Shown piece by piece: positions 47,543 through 56,924 of a DNA stretch of 64,000 nt. Under the pieces are notes generated by a model. It ran no database searches. It was not told the origin of the DNA and saw nothing but the letters and a program-made list of their open reading frames with translations. A program made the translations under genes and the position numbers. Each line of letters begins with the position of its first letter. The first letter of the stretch is position 1. The stretch covers positions 140,215 through 204,214 of the forward strand of contig QEUP01000002.1 in assembly GCA_003577145.1 (NCBI GenBank). The letters are read 5' to 3'. This DNA comes from Acidobacteriota bacterium. GTDB taxonomy: Bacteria > Actinomycetota > Acidimicrobiia > Acidimicrobiales > Microtrichaceae.

Positions 47543-48373
47543 ATGGCCGAGGAGCGCCCCCTCGAGGAGCAGGTCCGGTTCCGGGTGGAGAACCGTGTCG
47601 CGTGGATCACCATCGACCGGCCTGAGGTCGGAAACGCCTTGAGCCCGCCGTGCCGGGACCGCATCAGGGACCTTGTCAACGGCCTGAACACCTCGTATGA
47701 GGCACGAGCGATCGTCCTCACCGCCACCGGCGAGAAGATGTTCTGCCCCGGCGCTGACCTCATGTACCGACGCGAGGAGCTCGAGCGCCCCGAAGGTGTC
47801 CCCGACCGTGCCGTGGGCGACGCCTACCGGATGATGCGCGACGGCCAGTACACGCTGTTCCCTGCCATCCTCGACAGCGATCTGCCCATCATCGCGGCAG
47901 TGAACGGCACTGCTGCTGGGATGGGCTCACATCTGGCCCTCGCCTGTGACCTGGTTGTCGCCGCTGACACCGCGAAGTTCGTGGAGGTGTTCATGCGACG
48001 CGGGCTGATCCCGGACGCCTTGGGCGCCTACCTGCTTCCCCGTCTGGTCGGGCCGCGCCTGGCGAAGGAGCTCGTCTTCTTCGCCGAGGACATCCCAGCG
48101 GACAGAGCGCTCGAGCTTGGCCTGGTGAATCGGGTCGTACCCGCAGCCGGGTTGGCGGAGGCAGCGAGGGAATGGGCCGAGCGGCTCGCCACCGGGCCGA
48201 CCAAGGCCATCGGGCTCGCCAAGTGGCTCATCAACCAATCCCTCGACGTGGACCGCCAGACGATGATCAACAACGAGTCCTGGGCTGTCGAGGTCAACAC
48301 GCACACCGAGGACTCCAGGGAGGGAGTGGCGTCGTTCCGGGAGCGCCGCCAACCGGAGTGGAAGGGCTACTAG
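47543..48373 (+). CDS. Enoyl-CoA hydratase/isomerase-family protein (crotonase fold)
   Basis: Start ATG 47543 has GGAGGAG upstream and gives 276 residues. Oxyanion-hole halves are MFCPGADLMYRREEL and GTAAGMGSHLALACDLVVAAD, and EVFMRRGLIPDALGAYLLPR is where a catalytic Glu would sit; here it is shifted, so activity type is unclear. It is divergent from putA and opposite the next crotonase gene. It could act in acyl-CoA or steroid breakdown; no specific pathway is visible. Confidence 0.8.
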   Translation: MAEERPLEEQVRFRVENRVAWITIDRPEVGNALSPPCRDRIRDLVNGLNTSYEARAIVLTATGEKMFCPGADLMYRREELERPEGVPDRAVGDAYRMMRDGQYTLFPAILDSDLPIIAAVNGTAAGMGSHLALACDLVVAADTAKFVEVFMRRGLIPDALGAYLLPRLVGPRLAKELVFFAEDIPADRALELGLVNRVVPAAGLAEAAREWAERLATGPTKAIGLAKWLINQSLDVDRQTMINNESWAVEVNTHTEDSREGVASFRERRQPEWKGY

Positions 48374-48442
48374 TACGAGCCAAGGCCAAGGTCGACGCCG
48401 ACTTCAACCTCGCGGCCGAGCGGTCAACGTGGCGCTAGCCGG

Positions 48443-49231
48443 CTACTCGAAGCTGCCGTGGCGGCCGGCGCCACGGCTGAAGCTCTCGGCTCCGGCAAGG
48501 GTCTCACCCGACTCGATCGTGGCCCATCCCAGCTCGACCTCGTTGGAGAGAGCCTCGGGCAGTGACAGGCTCCACTGCTCGTAGGCCGAGCGCCGGTCCG
48601 ACCTCAGGCAATGCTGCGGGAAGCGCGAGAGCTGCTCAGCGAGCTCGAGTGCCCCGTCGAGCGCCTGGCCGGCCGGCGTGAGACGGTTGGCGAGACCCAT
48701 CGACAAGGCCTCTGCCCCCGAGACCCCACGACCGGTGAGTATGAGGTCGAGGGCATGGCTGTGTCCGATCAGGCGGGGCAGGCGAACTGTGCCACCGTCG
48801 CACAGCGGCACACCCCAGCGCCGGCAGTAGACGCCGAACACGGCGTCGTCGGCGGCGACCCGGAGGTCGCACCACAGCGCCAGCTCGAGGCCCCCGGCCA
48901 CTGCGTGGCCTTCGACAGCTGCGATGACCGGCTTGTCCAGCAGCAGGCGGGTCGGGCCCAGCGGACCGGCTGAGTCGGCGATCGTGTCCGGGCGTTCGAG
49001 GGTCACCCTGTTGCCCTCGCCCCTGGCCACCGACTTGAGGTCGGCACCCGCGCAGAAGGTGCCCCGGGAGCCCGTGAGGACGGCCACGGCGAGCCGCTCG
49101 TCGTCGTTGAACGTCCGGAACCGCTCGGTGAGCGCAGCGGCGGTCGGTCGGTCGACGGCGTTGCGAGCCTCGGGCCGGTCGATGGTGACTATGGCGACTG
49201 GGCCCTTCTCGTCGTAGCGAACCGTGCTCAT
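48443..49231 (-). CDS. Enoyl-CoA hydratase-like protein (crotonase fold)
   Basis: ATG 49231 is preceded by AGGAG at five bases; the earlier GTG 49237 would be too close to that site. The 262-residue protein has RGTFCAGADLKSVARGEGN (first oxyanion half), EGHAVAGGLELALWCDLRVA (second) and FGVYCRRWGVPLCDGGTVRL. It is divergent from the FadD3-like gene across 160 bp, so they may be co-regulated. The CoA substrate is unknown. Confidence 0.82.
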   Translation of the reverse strand: MSTVRYDEKGPVAIVTIDRPEARNAVDRPTAAALTERFRTFNDDERLAVAVLTGSRGTFCAGADLKSVARGEGNRVTLERPDTIADSAGPLGPTRLLLDKPVIAAVEGHAVAGGLELALWCDLRVAADDAVFGVYCRRWGVPLCDGGTVRLPRLIGHSHALDLILTGRGVSGAEALSMGLANRLTPAGQALDGALELAEQLSRFPQHCLRSDRRSAYEQWSLSLPEALSNEVELGWATIESGETLAGAESFSRGAGRHGSFE

Positions 49232-49392
49232 GGCCACTCCTGTTCGGTTGTTCCTTGTAGCGCGATGCCCGGGACCTGCTGGTCGACCCTCGGAGGGAGG
49301 ATAGACCGGGCCGGGCCGGTCCCCGGCGAGGCGCCGATCACGCTGCTGACCCCGCTTCTGGTGGACCCACCGATCCTGGCTAGCATGCGGTG

Positions 49393-51039
49393 ATGCCAGT
49401 GGACGAGGCGGTGCGCGGGGATCTCATCTGGGGCACGATCCCCGGTGTCCTGGCCGACGCGGTGTCGCGGTTCGACACTGCCGAGGCCATCATCGATGAG
49501 GAGGTCCGGGTCAGCTTCGGCGACCTCGAACTGCAGGTGCTACGGGCCACGCGGGCCTTCCTGGCGGCGGGCGTCGAACGTGGTGACCGGGTCTCGATCT
49601 GGGCACCGAACATCCACGAGTGGGTGATCGCCGCGCTGGCGCTTCAATCCGCCGGAGCAGTGCTGGTGCCCATCAACACCCGTTTCAAGGGTGCCGAAGC
49701 CGGCTATGTGCTGGACAAGAGCGGTGCTCGGGTTCTGCTCACCGTGGGCGACTTCCTCGACGCCGACTTCGTGAGCTTGTTGCGTGATGCCCGTGGAGGC
49801 CCGGAGGGGCAGCTTCCGGTCGGCGGGCTCGCCTCACTGGAGAGGATTGTCGTGCTGCGAGGCGATCCCGCCACCTCGACAACGGCATGGGCCGACTTCC
49901 TGGCCTCCGGGGAGGTCGTGAGCGAAGACGAAGCCCGCAGCCGCGCCGGGCAGGTCCAGCCCGACGACCTCTCTGACATCTTGTTCACCTCCGGTACGAC
50001 CGGCAACCCCAAAGGCGTCATGTGCACCCATGCACAGGCGCTGCGATCGTTCCGAAGCTGGAGCGAGGTCGTGGGGCTGCGAGAAGGTGACCGTTATCTC
50101 ATCGTCAACCCGTTCTTCCATGCTTTCGGGTACAAGGCGGGATGGCTCTCGTGTCTCATGATGGGAGCGACCGCGGTACCCCAAGCCGTCTTCGACGTAC
50201 CCGAGGTCATGCGACGGGTGGTCGAGGAGCGCATAACCGTGCTGCCCGGGCCGCCGACGCTGTACCAGTCGATCCTGAACCACCCCGACGCCGGCTCCTT
50301 CGACATGTCGAAACTGAGGCTCGCGGTGACCGGTGCGGCGGTCATCCCGGTCGAGCTCATACACCGCATGGAAAGGGAGCTGGGCTTCGAGACCATCATC
50401 ACCGGCTACGGCCTGACCGAAGCGTGCGGCATCGCCACGATGTGTCGTTACGACGACGACCCCGAGACCATCGCCACGACGTCGGGTCGAGCCATTCCCG
50501 ATGTCGAGGTGCGCATCAACGACGACGAGGGTGAGGAGCTGGCCCGGGGTGAACCGGGTGAGGTGGTCGTACGTGGCTACAACGTCATGCGGGGCTATTT
50601 CGAGGATCCGGCTGAGACCGAAGCCACCATCGACTCCGACGGCTGGCTCCACACCGGCGACATCGGAGTCATGGACGAGCGCGGCTACGTCCAGATCACC
50701 GATCGCAAGAAGGACATGTTCATCATGGGTGGCTTCAACGCCTACCCGGCTGAGATCGAGAACCTCATGCTGGCCAACGAGAAGATCGCCCAGGTCGCCG
50801 TGGTGGGAGTACCCGACCAGCGCATGGGTGAGGTCGGCATGGCCTATGTCGTCTTGCGCCCCGGGGAGGCGGCCAGCGAGGACGAGATCGCCAAATGGTG
50901 TCGTGACAACATGGCCAACTACAAGGTGCCCCGTTACGTCGAGCTGGTCGACGATCTGCCGCTCAACGCCAGCGGGAAGGTGCTCAAGTACCAACTGCGT
51001 GAGCGCGGGGTTGCGCGGATCCGCAGCATCGCGGGCTAG
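49393..51039 (+). CDS. fadD3: FadD3-like acyl-CoA ligase (probable HIP-CoA synthetase)
   Basis: The 548-residue adenylate-forming enzyme has the P-loop motif SDILFTSGTTGNPKGVMCTH, acyl pocket stretch NPFFHAFGYKAGWLSCLMM, TVLPGPPTLYQSILNHP, the motif YGLTEACGIATMCRYDDDPE, and the C-terminal LHTGDIGVMDERGYVQITDR and LPLNASGKVLKYQLRERG (catalytic Lys). It resembles M. tuberculosis FadD3, which activates HIP to HIP-CoA. I start at ATG 49393; TAGCAT (49381-49386) just upstream could be a -10 box for a leaderless mRNA. Closely related FadD ligases act on other acids, so the substrate is a family-based inference. Confidence 0.8.
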   Translation: MPVDEAVRGDLIWGTIPGVLADAVSRFDTAEAIIDEEVRVSFGDLELQVLRATRAFLAAGVERGDRVSIWAPNIHEWVIAALALQSAGAVLVPINTRFKGAEAGYVLDKSGARVLLTVGDFLDADFVSLLRDARGGPEGQLPVGGLASLERIVVLRGDPATSTTAWADFLASGEVVSEDEARSRAGQVQPDDLSDILFTSGTTGNPKGVMCTHAQALRSFRSWSEVVGLREGDRYLIVNPFFHAFGYKAGWLSCLMMGATAVPQAVFDVPEVMRRVVEERITVLPGPPTLYQSILNHPDAGSFDMSKLRLAVTGAAVIPVELIHRMERELGFETIITGYGLTEACGIATMCRYDDDPETIATTSGRAIPDVEVRINDDEGEELARGEPGEVVVRGYNVMRGYFEDPAETEATIDSDGWLHTGDIGVMDERGYVQITDRKKDMFIMGGFNAYPAEIENLMLANEKIAQVAVVGVPDQRMGEVGMAYVVLRPGEAASEDEIAKWCRDNMANYKVPRYVELVDDLPLNASGKVLKYQLRERGVARIRSIAG

Positions 51040-51671
51040 ACGATGCGCGGCTCACCGATCGGATGGATCAGATCGATCAGGGAGTCCAAGGCGGTCGTCA
51101 CGGCCAGCCCGCAGCTGTCGGTGAGCCAGCGGAGGTTCCGGATGTGGAGCTCTTCGTCGGGATCGAAACGGTTCAGGTGGACGACCACACGATGACCGGC
51201 CAGCGCATCCACGCTCAACCGTACCGAGTTGACGGTGCCCAGCCCGGCGTCGGCTACGAGCACGACGAGATCGGGTGCGAGGGCCGCGACGAGGTCCACG
51301 CCGTCACCGTCGCGCGTGTGAGGTGATCGGACTCCACCGATCGTCTCGACGATGCCCACATCGGTGCCGGGCGGCCAGCTCATCTCGTCGGTCACCTGTG
51401 CCGTGGTCGGGACGGGTCGGCTCAGGAAGTCGGCTGCCATCGGCGGAGCCATGGGGGCCCCGTAGCGCCGGTCGGGTGGACAGACCTCCAGGGGATCTTC
51501 ACCGGTTGCGGCTGCCAGCACGTCGGCGTCGGTCGAGGTGTCATCCATGGCGTGGGACTGGAGCGGTTTGCGGGCGGCGACCTGCAACCCGCGGCTGAGG
51601 AGTTGCCGGGCAAGCGCTGCACCGACCCAGGTCTTGCCGATCTCGGTCGAGGTGCCGCACACGACGACCAA
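51036..51671 (-). CDS. bioD: Dethiobiotin synthetase
   Basis: Start TTG 51671 (7 bp from the bioF stop) gives 211 residues: VVVCGTSTEIGKTWVGAALA is the P-loop, RKPLQSHAMDDTSTDADVLA the switch I-like part, and VGIVETIGGVRSPHTRDGDG and VVVHLNRFDPDEELHI follow. GTG 51662 is an alternative start. BioD carboxylates DAPA to dethiobiotin with ATP. The longer open frame to 51797 overlaps bioF and is not supported. Confidence 0.88.
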   Translation of the reverse strand: MVVVCGTSTEIGKTWVGAALARQLLSRGLQVAARKPLQSHAMDDTSTDADVLAAATGEDPLEVCPPDRRYGAPMAPPMAADFLSRPVPTTAQVTDEMSWPPGTDVGIVETIGGVRSPHTRDGDGVDLVAALAPDLVVLVADAGLGTVNSVRLSVDALAGHRVVVHLNRFDPDEELHIRNLRWLTDSCGLAVTTALDSLIDLIHPIGEPRIV

Positions 51672-51678
51672 GAAGTGC

Positions 51679-52800
51679 TTACGCGGCGATTCCACGGCGG
51701 AGGTCCAGCGCCTCCAAGGCTTCACCCAGAGCGCGGACCTGACGCTCGGTGTGCGCGGCCGACAGCGCCACCCGCAGTCGGCAGGTGCCCGGTGCAACCG
51801 TCGGCGGGCGGATGGCCGGTACCAGCAGACCCCGCTCCAGCAGCGACGCCGAAGCCTTCACCGCAGACTCCTCGGAGCCCACGATGATCGGGAGGATCGG
51901 CGAAGGGTGGCCAGGAGCCAGCAGGTCGACCAACCGTCGCAGGCGATCCCGCAGCTCCCGGCCTTGAGCCGATCGCAGGATGGAGAGGGCCGCGGCTGCG
52001 GCCGCGGCGGTCGCCGGCGGCGTGGCGGTGGTGAAGATGTAGCTTCGTGCTCGGTTGACGATCAGATCGACGAAGCGCCTCGGGCCGGCCACGAAACCCC
52101 CGAGGGTGCCGAGTGTCTTGGACAGAGTCCCCACCCGCAGGACCTCGGCGGTCCCCAGCGCAGGCTCGGGGCTCAGCACCGCGTGGGCCTCGTCGAGCAC
52201 GAGGAGCGCGTCGCGGCGAGTGCACAGCTCCGCCAGCTCGTCGACCGGTGCCAGATCGCCGTCCATGGAGAACACCGTGTCGCTGACGACCAACGCGGGA
52301 CCCGAGTTGTCGAGCAACCGCTCGAGGTGGGCGAGGTCGCGATGCCGGTACACCGCTACCGCGGCCGGGGCGAGACGGCAGCCGTCGATGATCGACGCGT
52401 GGTTCAACTCGTCCGAGCAGATCGTCGCCTCACTGCGGCCGAAGGTGGTCAACACCCCTAGGTTGGCGGCGTACCCGGTCGGGAAGAGAACCGCGGCTTC
52501 GCAGTCCTTCCAGGCGGCCAGGTCGTTCTCCAAGGCGGTGTGGACCGGCCGGGAGCCGACGATCAGTCGCGCCGCTCCCGCGCCGACTCCCAGCTCTGTG
52601 GTTGCAGCGATGGCGGAGGCGATCACCTCGGGGTGCTGGGTGAGGCCCAGGTAGTCGTTGGAGGCGAACGACACGATCTCCTCGCCGGAGTCGCTCACCC
52701 TCGTGAGCGGGTGGCCGCTCTCGACGTCGAAGGGCCGACGCCACTGCCCGGCGAGGTCGATCTCGGTACAGCTCCTCTCGACCCAGTCCTGCCAACTCAT
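51679..52800 (-). CDS. bioF: 8-amino-7-oxononanoate synthase
   Basis: ATG 52800 gives 373 residues and overlaps the bioA stop by 4 bases. Features are SFASNDYLGLTQHPEVIASA, GYAANLGVLTTFGRSEATIC, SDELNHASIIDGCRL, DEAHAVLSPEPALGTAEVL, and the PLP lysine in VGTLSKTLGTLGGFVAG. It condenses pimeloyl thioester with alanine to KAPA. The long open frame upstream to 53289 overlaps bioA and is a shadow. Confidence 0.9.
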   Translation of the reverse strand: MSWQDWVERSCTEIDLAGQWRRPFDVESGHPLTRVSDSGEEIVSFASNDYLGLTQHPEVIASAIAATTELGVGAGAARLIVGSRPVHTALENDLAAWKDCEAAVLFPTGYAANLGVLTTFGRSEATICSDELNHASIIDGCRLAPAAVAVYRHRDLAHLERLLDNSGPALVVSDTVFSMDGDLAPVDELAELCTRRDALLVLDEAHAVLSPEPALGTAEVLRVGTLSKTLGTLGGFVAGPRRFVDLIVNRARSYIFTTATPPATAAAAAAALSILRSAQGRELRDRLRRLVDLLAPGHPSPILPIIVGSEESAVKASASLLERGLLVPAIRPPTVAPGTCRLRVALSAAHTERQVRALGEALEALDLRRGIAA

Positions 52801-54089
52801 CCGCACACCTCTTCGATTGCAGAACCCAGTGCGTCCACGAGCAGGGCGACCTGGTCGGTCGTCGTTGTGAGGGGTGGAACGAGGACGATGACATCGCCGA
52901 GCGGGCGGAGAAGTACTCCTCGCCGTACGGCCGCAGCGCAGACCCTCCGTCCCCAGCGGAGTCCTTGTTCGGGAGGTGCGAGCTCGACGCCCACCATCAA
53001 CCCTCGCTGTCGTATGGCCTGCACCGCCGGGTGCATCTTGATCTGCTCGTCCAGCAGCTTGGCCAGCTCCTGGGCCCGTTCGGCCACGTTGACCAGCACG
53101 TCCCACTCCTCGATGAGCTCGAGATGCCGGTGGCCGACCGCAGCAGCCAGCGCGTTGCCGCTGTAGGAATGGCCGTGGTGGAAGGTGACCTCGCTCGAGT
53201 CGGGCCCGAGGAACGCGTCGTAGACACGCTCGTTGGCGACGGTCGCCGACATGGGGAGGTAACCGCCCGTCATCCCCTTTCCCAGGCACAGCAGGTCGGG
53301 CACAACGCTCGACAGCTCGCTGGCGAAGAGCGCGCCCGTGCGTCCGAACCCGGTGGCCACCTCGTCGGCTATCACGAGCAGGCCGGCCTCCTGGGCACGG
53401 GTCACCACCTGCAGCACCGAGTCGGGGTCTGTCGTCTGCATGCCGGAGGCACCTTGCACCAGGGGTTCGAGGACGATCGCCGCCAGCTCGGAGGCATGAT
53501 CGTCGATGGTCTGCACTGCCCTGCCGGCCCAGTCCGGATCTTCGTAACCCGGGACACGCAACACCGGGAACCGCAGCGGATCGAACAGATCGGTGCCGAA
53601 ACCACCGGCTCCGAGCGACAGTGAGCCGATCGAGTCGCCGTGGTATGCGCCGCCGAGCGCCAGGTAGGTGTGTCGCCGATGCTCGCCGCGGTTCACCCAG
53701 TACTGAAACGCGATCTTGAGCGCCTGCTCGACGGCTGCGGCGCCATCGGATGCGAACAGCAGGTGGGGTCGCTCGACGGGTACGACCTCACCGAGTGCTT
53801 CGGCGAACTCCACCGTCGCCCTGTTCCCGTTTCCCAGCAGCGTCGAGTGGGCGATGCGCCGGGTCTGTTCGATCAGTGCCTCGTCGAGCTCGGGTATCCG
53901 GTGGCCGAGCGTCGTGACCCAAAGCGAGGAGATCCCATCGAAGTAGCGCCTGCCGTCGACGTCTATCAGCTCGTTGCCTGCGGCACGTTCGATGATGAGC
54001 GGCTCGTTGTCGGCGAAGCACGACATCTGGGTGAAGCCGTGCCAGATGACTGCCTCGTCGCGGCGGATCCATTCGTCCATAGATGCCAT
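52797..54089 (-). CDS. bioA: DAPA aminotransferase
   Basis: The 430-residue class III aminotransferase has YFDGISSLWVTTLGHRIPEL, LGGAYHGDSIGSLSLGAG, VIADEVATGFGRTGALFAS (Asp-Glu-Val) and the PLP lysine in LLCLGKGMTGGYLPMSATV. It converts KAPA to DAPA. It is first in bioA-bioF-bioD, consecutive and overlapping; bioB and bioC are not in this window. No BirA operator was recognised upstream. Confidence 0.9.
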   Translation of the reverse strand: MASMDEWIRRDEAVIWHGFTQMSCFADNEPLIIERAAGNELIDVDGRRYFDGISSLWVTTLGHRIPELDEALIEQTRRIAHSTLLGNGNRATVEFAEALGEVVPVERPHLLFASDGAAAVEQALKIAFQYWVNRGEHRRHTYLALGGAYHGDSIGSLSLGAGGFGTDLFDPLRFPVLRVPGYEDPDWAGRAVQTIDDHASELAAIVLEPLVQGASGMQTTDPDSVLQVVTRAQEAGLLVIADEVATGFGRTGALFASELSSVVPDLLCLGKGMTGGYLPMSATVANERVYDAFLGPDSSEVTFHHGHSYSGNALAAAVGHRHLELIEEWDVLVNVAERAQELAKLLDEQIKMHPAVQAIRQRGLMVGVELAPPEQGLRWGRRVCAAAVRRGVLLRPLGDVIVLVPPLTTTTDQVALLVDALGSAIEEVCG

Positions 54090-54150
54090 GCGGCGGCTTC
54101 CCTCTCGAGCGGCACTACCGGCAACGCGGACGCAACATTACGCCGTCGGG

Positions 54151-54885
54151 TCAGTAGTAGTAGACCGCGGTGATCTCGCAGTCGACGTACTCGCTGCTGA
54201 CCTCGGCGAACACCGTGAACGAATCGGATTCCCCCGGCACCAGGTCGAACACGGTGCCATAGCCGCTTGCCTGCCAGCTGCCCTCCGAATCCCGGAAGAC
54301 CAGGTTGACCTCGAAGCCGGTCGTGAAGTCGGCGGTGTTGGTGAGGACCCCCGCCGCGCGGGCTTGGCCGCCGTTCACCTCGCAGCGGTCGATCGAGATG
54401 TCGTAGTCCGAGTCGTCGGCGAGCAGGCCGAAGTCGGTGTATCCGTCTGCGAAATCCTCGAAGAGGGTGTCGACCAACTGCGTCCACACGTAGAAGCTCA
54501 CGAACGCGGCGATGACCGCCAGCCCTCCGAGCGTGGTTCCGGCAATGGCCAGGTTGCGGTTCGGCGCCGGCTGAGATCCGCGGGTGCGCGCCAGGCCGGC
54601 GATCCCGAGGCCGACGCCGGTCAGCCCGAGCAAGGCGGCGAGCCAGAACATGAACGGGACGAACGCCACCAGCAGCCCCACGCATGCACAGATCATCGCG
54701 GCGAGCGCCAGCGGGTTCGCCCTACCCGGCCGGTTCGGATGCCCCGGATAAGGGCCATACGGACCGTAGGGGCCCGGGGGCGGGCCGTAGGGGCTGCCCG
54801 GTCCACCCGCCGGCGGTGGCTGAGGCGGGTACCACTTGCCATCCGAGGCCTGCCACCAGGTGGGCCCGAGGGGAGCGTCTGTCAC
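54151..54885 (-). CDS. Membrane protein with Pro/Gly-rich N-terminus and extracellular FxLYD-like domain
   Basis: Start GTG 54885 (VTDAPLGPTWWQASDGKWYP) gives 244 residues. The N-terminal 50 residues carry the W-x-x-SDGKWYPPQ motif and repeated PYGP, then two transmembrane helices (AAMICACVGLLVAFVPFMFW and AGTTLGGLAVIAAFVSFYVW). The C-terminal half looks like an external beta-sandwich ending YVDCEITAVYYY. It is a paralogue of the next gene upstream, with the same helices and ending. The DUF4190 label fits the helical part by memory. Function unknown. Confidence 0.65.
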   Translation of the reverse strand: MTDAPLGPTWWQASDGKWYPPQPPPAGGPGSPYGPPPGPYGPYGPYPGHPNRPGRANPLALAAMICACVGLLVAFVPFMFWLAALLGLTGVGLGIAGLARTRGSQPAPNRNLAIAGTTLGGLAVIAAFVSFYVWTQLVDTLFEDFADGYTDFGLLADDSDYDISIDRCEVNGGQARAAGVLTNTADFTTGFEVNLVFRDSEGSWQASGYGTVFDLVPGESDSFTVFAEVSSEYVDCEITAVYYY

Positions 54886-54916
54886 ATGCCTCCGATCTGC
54901 GATCTGCCGCGATCGA

Positions 54917-55663
54917 TCAGGCGAAGTAGAACACCTCTTGGACCTCGCAGTCGACTTCATCTCCCACCGGGCCGATGTCGAAGGACCAGGTGGTCGTATT
55001 GCCGCTCGCCAGCACGAGCACCGTCGCATAACCGATGAGGTCGCGGCTCTCCCGGTGGTCTGTGACCCTGCCCTGGACGGTGAAGCCCCGAGTGCGCTCG
55101 GATCGGTTGGTCACCGTGCCCGACATCTGAGCCTGCCCGTCGACGACGGCACATGAGACCGGGTCGATCTCGTAGTCAGCGGGGTCGGCACGGGCGACCA
55201 TGTCCTTCAGGGGGTGCGGTGGGGAGTCGTTGTTGGCCTCGACGTAGGAATAGCCACCGACGGCGAGGGCGAGGCTGACCATGCCCGCCAACATGCCCAC
55301 GATCGAGAGGCGCTTGCCCTTGACCGCGGTCGTGTCGACTGCTTTGCGATAGGCCAGCAACCCGGTGATCACACCACAGAGTCCGGCCGACGCGGCAGCC
55401 AGGAACAGCACGGGGAACAATGCCGCCACCAAGCCAACGCTCCCCAAGCCGACGGAGATGACCGCTCGCCAGTTGACGTTGTTGATGCTGGGTATGCGAC
55501 TGCGAACGTGAGATCCCCGCGACGCCGGTGAGCTCGTGAGGCGAAAGGAGTGCGCCTCTGGCACCGGGTGCGGGTCTGCTCCCTCGTGCAGTGCCGCCAG
55601 CGAACGGTAGCTCTGCAACAGGCTCTCCTGGAGCCGATCGTCCCCACCAGCGTTGTCGCCCAT
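54917..55663 (-). CDS. Membrane protein with extracellular FxLYD-like domain, paralogue of the downstream gene
   Basis: The 248-residue protein has an N-terminal cytoplasmic region, two to three hydrophobic segments (VGLVAALFPVLFLAAASAGL and MLAGMVSLALAVGGYSYV), then a domain with SCAVVDGQAQMSGTVTNRSE and an ending EVDCEVQEVFYFA. The ending and central layout parallel the neighbouring 54151 gene, so the pair arose by tandem duplication. It begins ATG 55663. Function is unknown; an extracellular sensing or envelope role is inferred. Confidence 0.65.
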   Translation of the reverse strand: MGDNAGGDDRLQESLLQSYRSLAALHEGADPHPVPEAHSFRLTSSPASRGSHVRSRIPSINNVNWRAVISVGLGSVGLVAALFPVLFLAAASAGLCGVITGLLAYRKAVDTTAVKGKRLSIVGMLAGMVSLALAVGGYSYVEANNDSPPHPLKDMVARADPADYEIDPVSCAVVDGQAQMSGTVTNRSERTRGFTVQGRVTDHRESRDLIGYATVLVLASGNTTTWSFDIGPVGDEVDCEVQEVFYFA

Positions 55664-55946
55664 CCTGCGCCCGTGCCCTCCGCCTCACAGCCATGACCCG
55701 CCATCCGTCGGGCCGCTGCAGGACCTGCCTGGACGGGTCGACCCGGCTTCCCAGAGCAACAGCCCCGCCAAGCTGCGCTTGAAGCGGCACGCACGCTCAC
55801 ACCGGTCTCTCGCCACCAGCACGCCCAGTAGCTGACCAACAGTGATAGCGCAATCACCAGGAGAAGTGAACCAAGTTCGCGGGGAGCTCTCCCCTGCCAG
55901 GGCGAATCTCCCCTCGGACAGCGTTGGGCTCACCTCGGAGAGTGAC

Positions 55947-56777
55947 TCACTCCAGGAGGTCTGCCTGGGTGTCGAGGATCGGCAGCACCACGTCGCGGCC
56001 CGCCGAGGGCAGGGGGAACACGCACTCGGTCACGCCGATCCTCTCGAAGTGCTCCAGCTTCCCCGGATCGGGGCTGGAGCCGAACGGAACCACCCTCAGC
56101 GCTGCTGGATCACGGCCGGCATCCTCGAGCAAGGAGCGCAACTCTGGTATCGCCCTGGTCAAACCGGATCCACCGATGGGTATCCAGCCGTCGGCGTATT
56201 CGGCTACATGGGAGAACAGCTTGGGGCCGGCCCCCCCACCCACGAGGACGGGTACGGGAACATCAGGCTTCGGCCAGGCCCAGACCCGATCGAACCTGAC
56301 GAACTCCCCCTCGAAGGAGGCTTCATCGTCCTCCCACAAGGTCTTCATGGCGAGGATGTGCTCACGCACGCGGGCCCGGCGGGTCGAGTAGTCGACGCCG
56401 TGGTTGCGCATCTCCTCGACGTTCCAGCCGAAGCCGATGCCGAAGACGAAGCGTCCCTGGGAGAGGTTCTGGAGGGTGGCCACGGTCTTGGCGATGATGA
56501 TCGGGTCGTGCTGGGCAACCAGACAGATGCCGGTACCGAGGGAGATCCGCTCGGTCGTGGCGGCAGCCGCGGCCAGGGTGACGAAGGGATCGACGGCTCG
56601 TCGGTACTCCTCGGCCAACTCGTCGTCTCCGCTGGGTGCCGGCGTCTCCCGGCTGGCGGGGATGTGGCTGTGCTCGGGTATGTAGAGCGAGTCCAAGCCC
56701 CGGTCCTCCGCCTCGCGTGCCAGCTCGGCGACGTCCATCGACTTGTCGGTGGCGAAAGTGGTGATGCCGTAGCGCAA
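55947..56777 (-). CDS. LLM-class F420-dependent oxidoreductase
   Basis: The start is TTG 56777 with GAGG upstream. The 276-residue TIM-barrel protein has GITTFATDKSMDVAELAREA, ERISLGTGICLVAQHDPIII, GRFVFGIGFGWNVEEMRNHG and PVLVGGGAGPKLFSHVAEYA, typical of the luciferase-like F420 group. A related protein (Rv3520c) neighbours the Ltp genes in M. tuberculosis. Here it is about 36 kb from the Ltp operon. F420 use and substrate are family-based. Confidence 0.82.
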   Translation of the reverse strand: MRYGITTFATDKSMDVAELAREAEDRGLDSLYIPEHSHIPASRETPAPSGDDELAEEYRRAVDPFVTLAAAAATTERISLGTGICLVAQHDPIIIAKTVATLQNLSQGRFVFGIGFGWNVEEMRNHGVDYSTRRARVREHILAMKTLWEDDEASFEGEFVRFDRVWAWPKPDVPVPVLVGGGAGPKLFSHVAEYADGWIPIGGSGLTRAIPELRSLLEDAGRDPAALRVVPFGSSPDPGKLEHFERIGVTECVFPLPSAGRDVVLPILDTQADLLE

Positions 56778-56924
56778 ATCGGACCTCTATTCCACGAGCC
56801 TCCCCCATCCTGCCCGATCGTTGATGGATCCTCGGAATCGTAGGGATCGTCCGCGGGCAACCCGGGAAGGACCCCGGCTGCTGCTCATGGTGCACGTCGA
56901 GCTGTTCGCCCGGGCAACCCGGCG

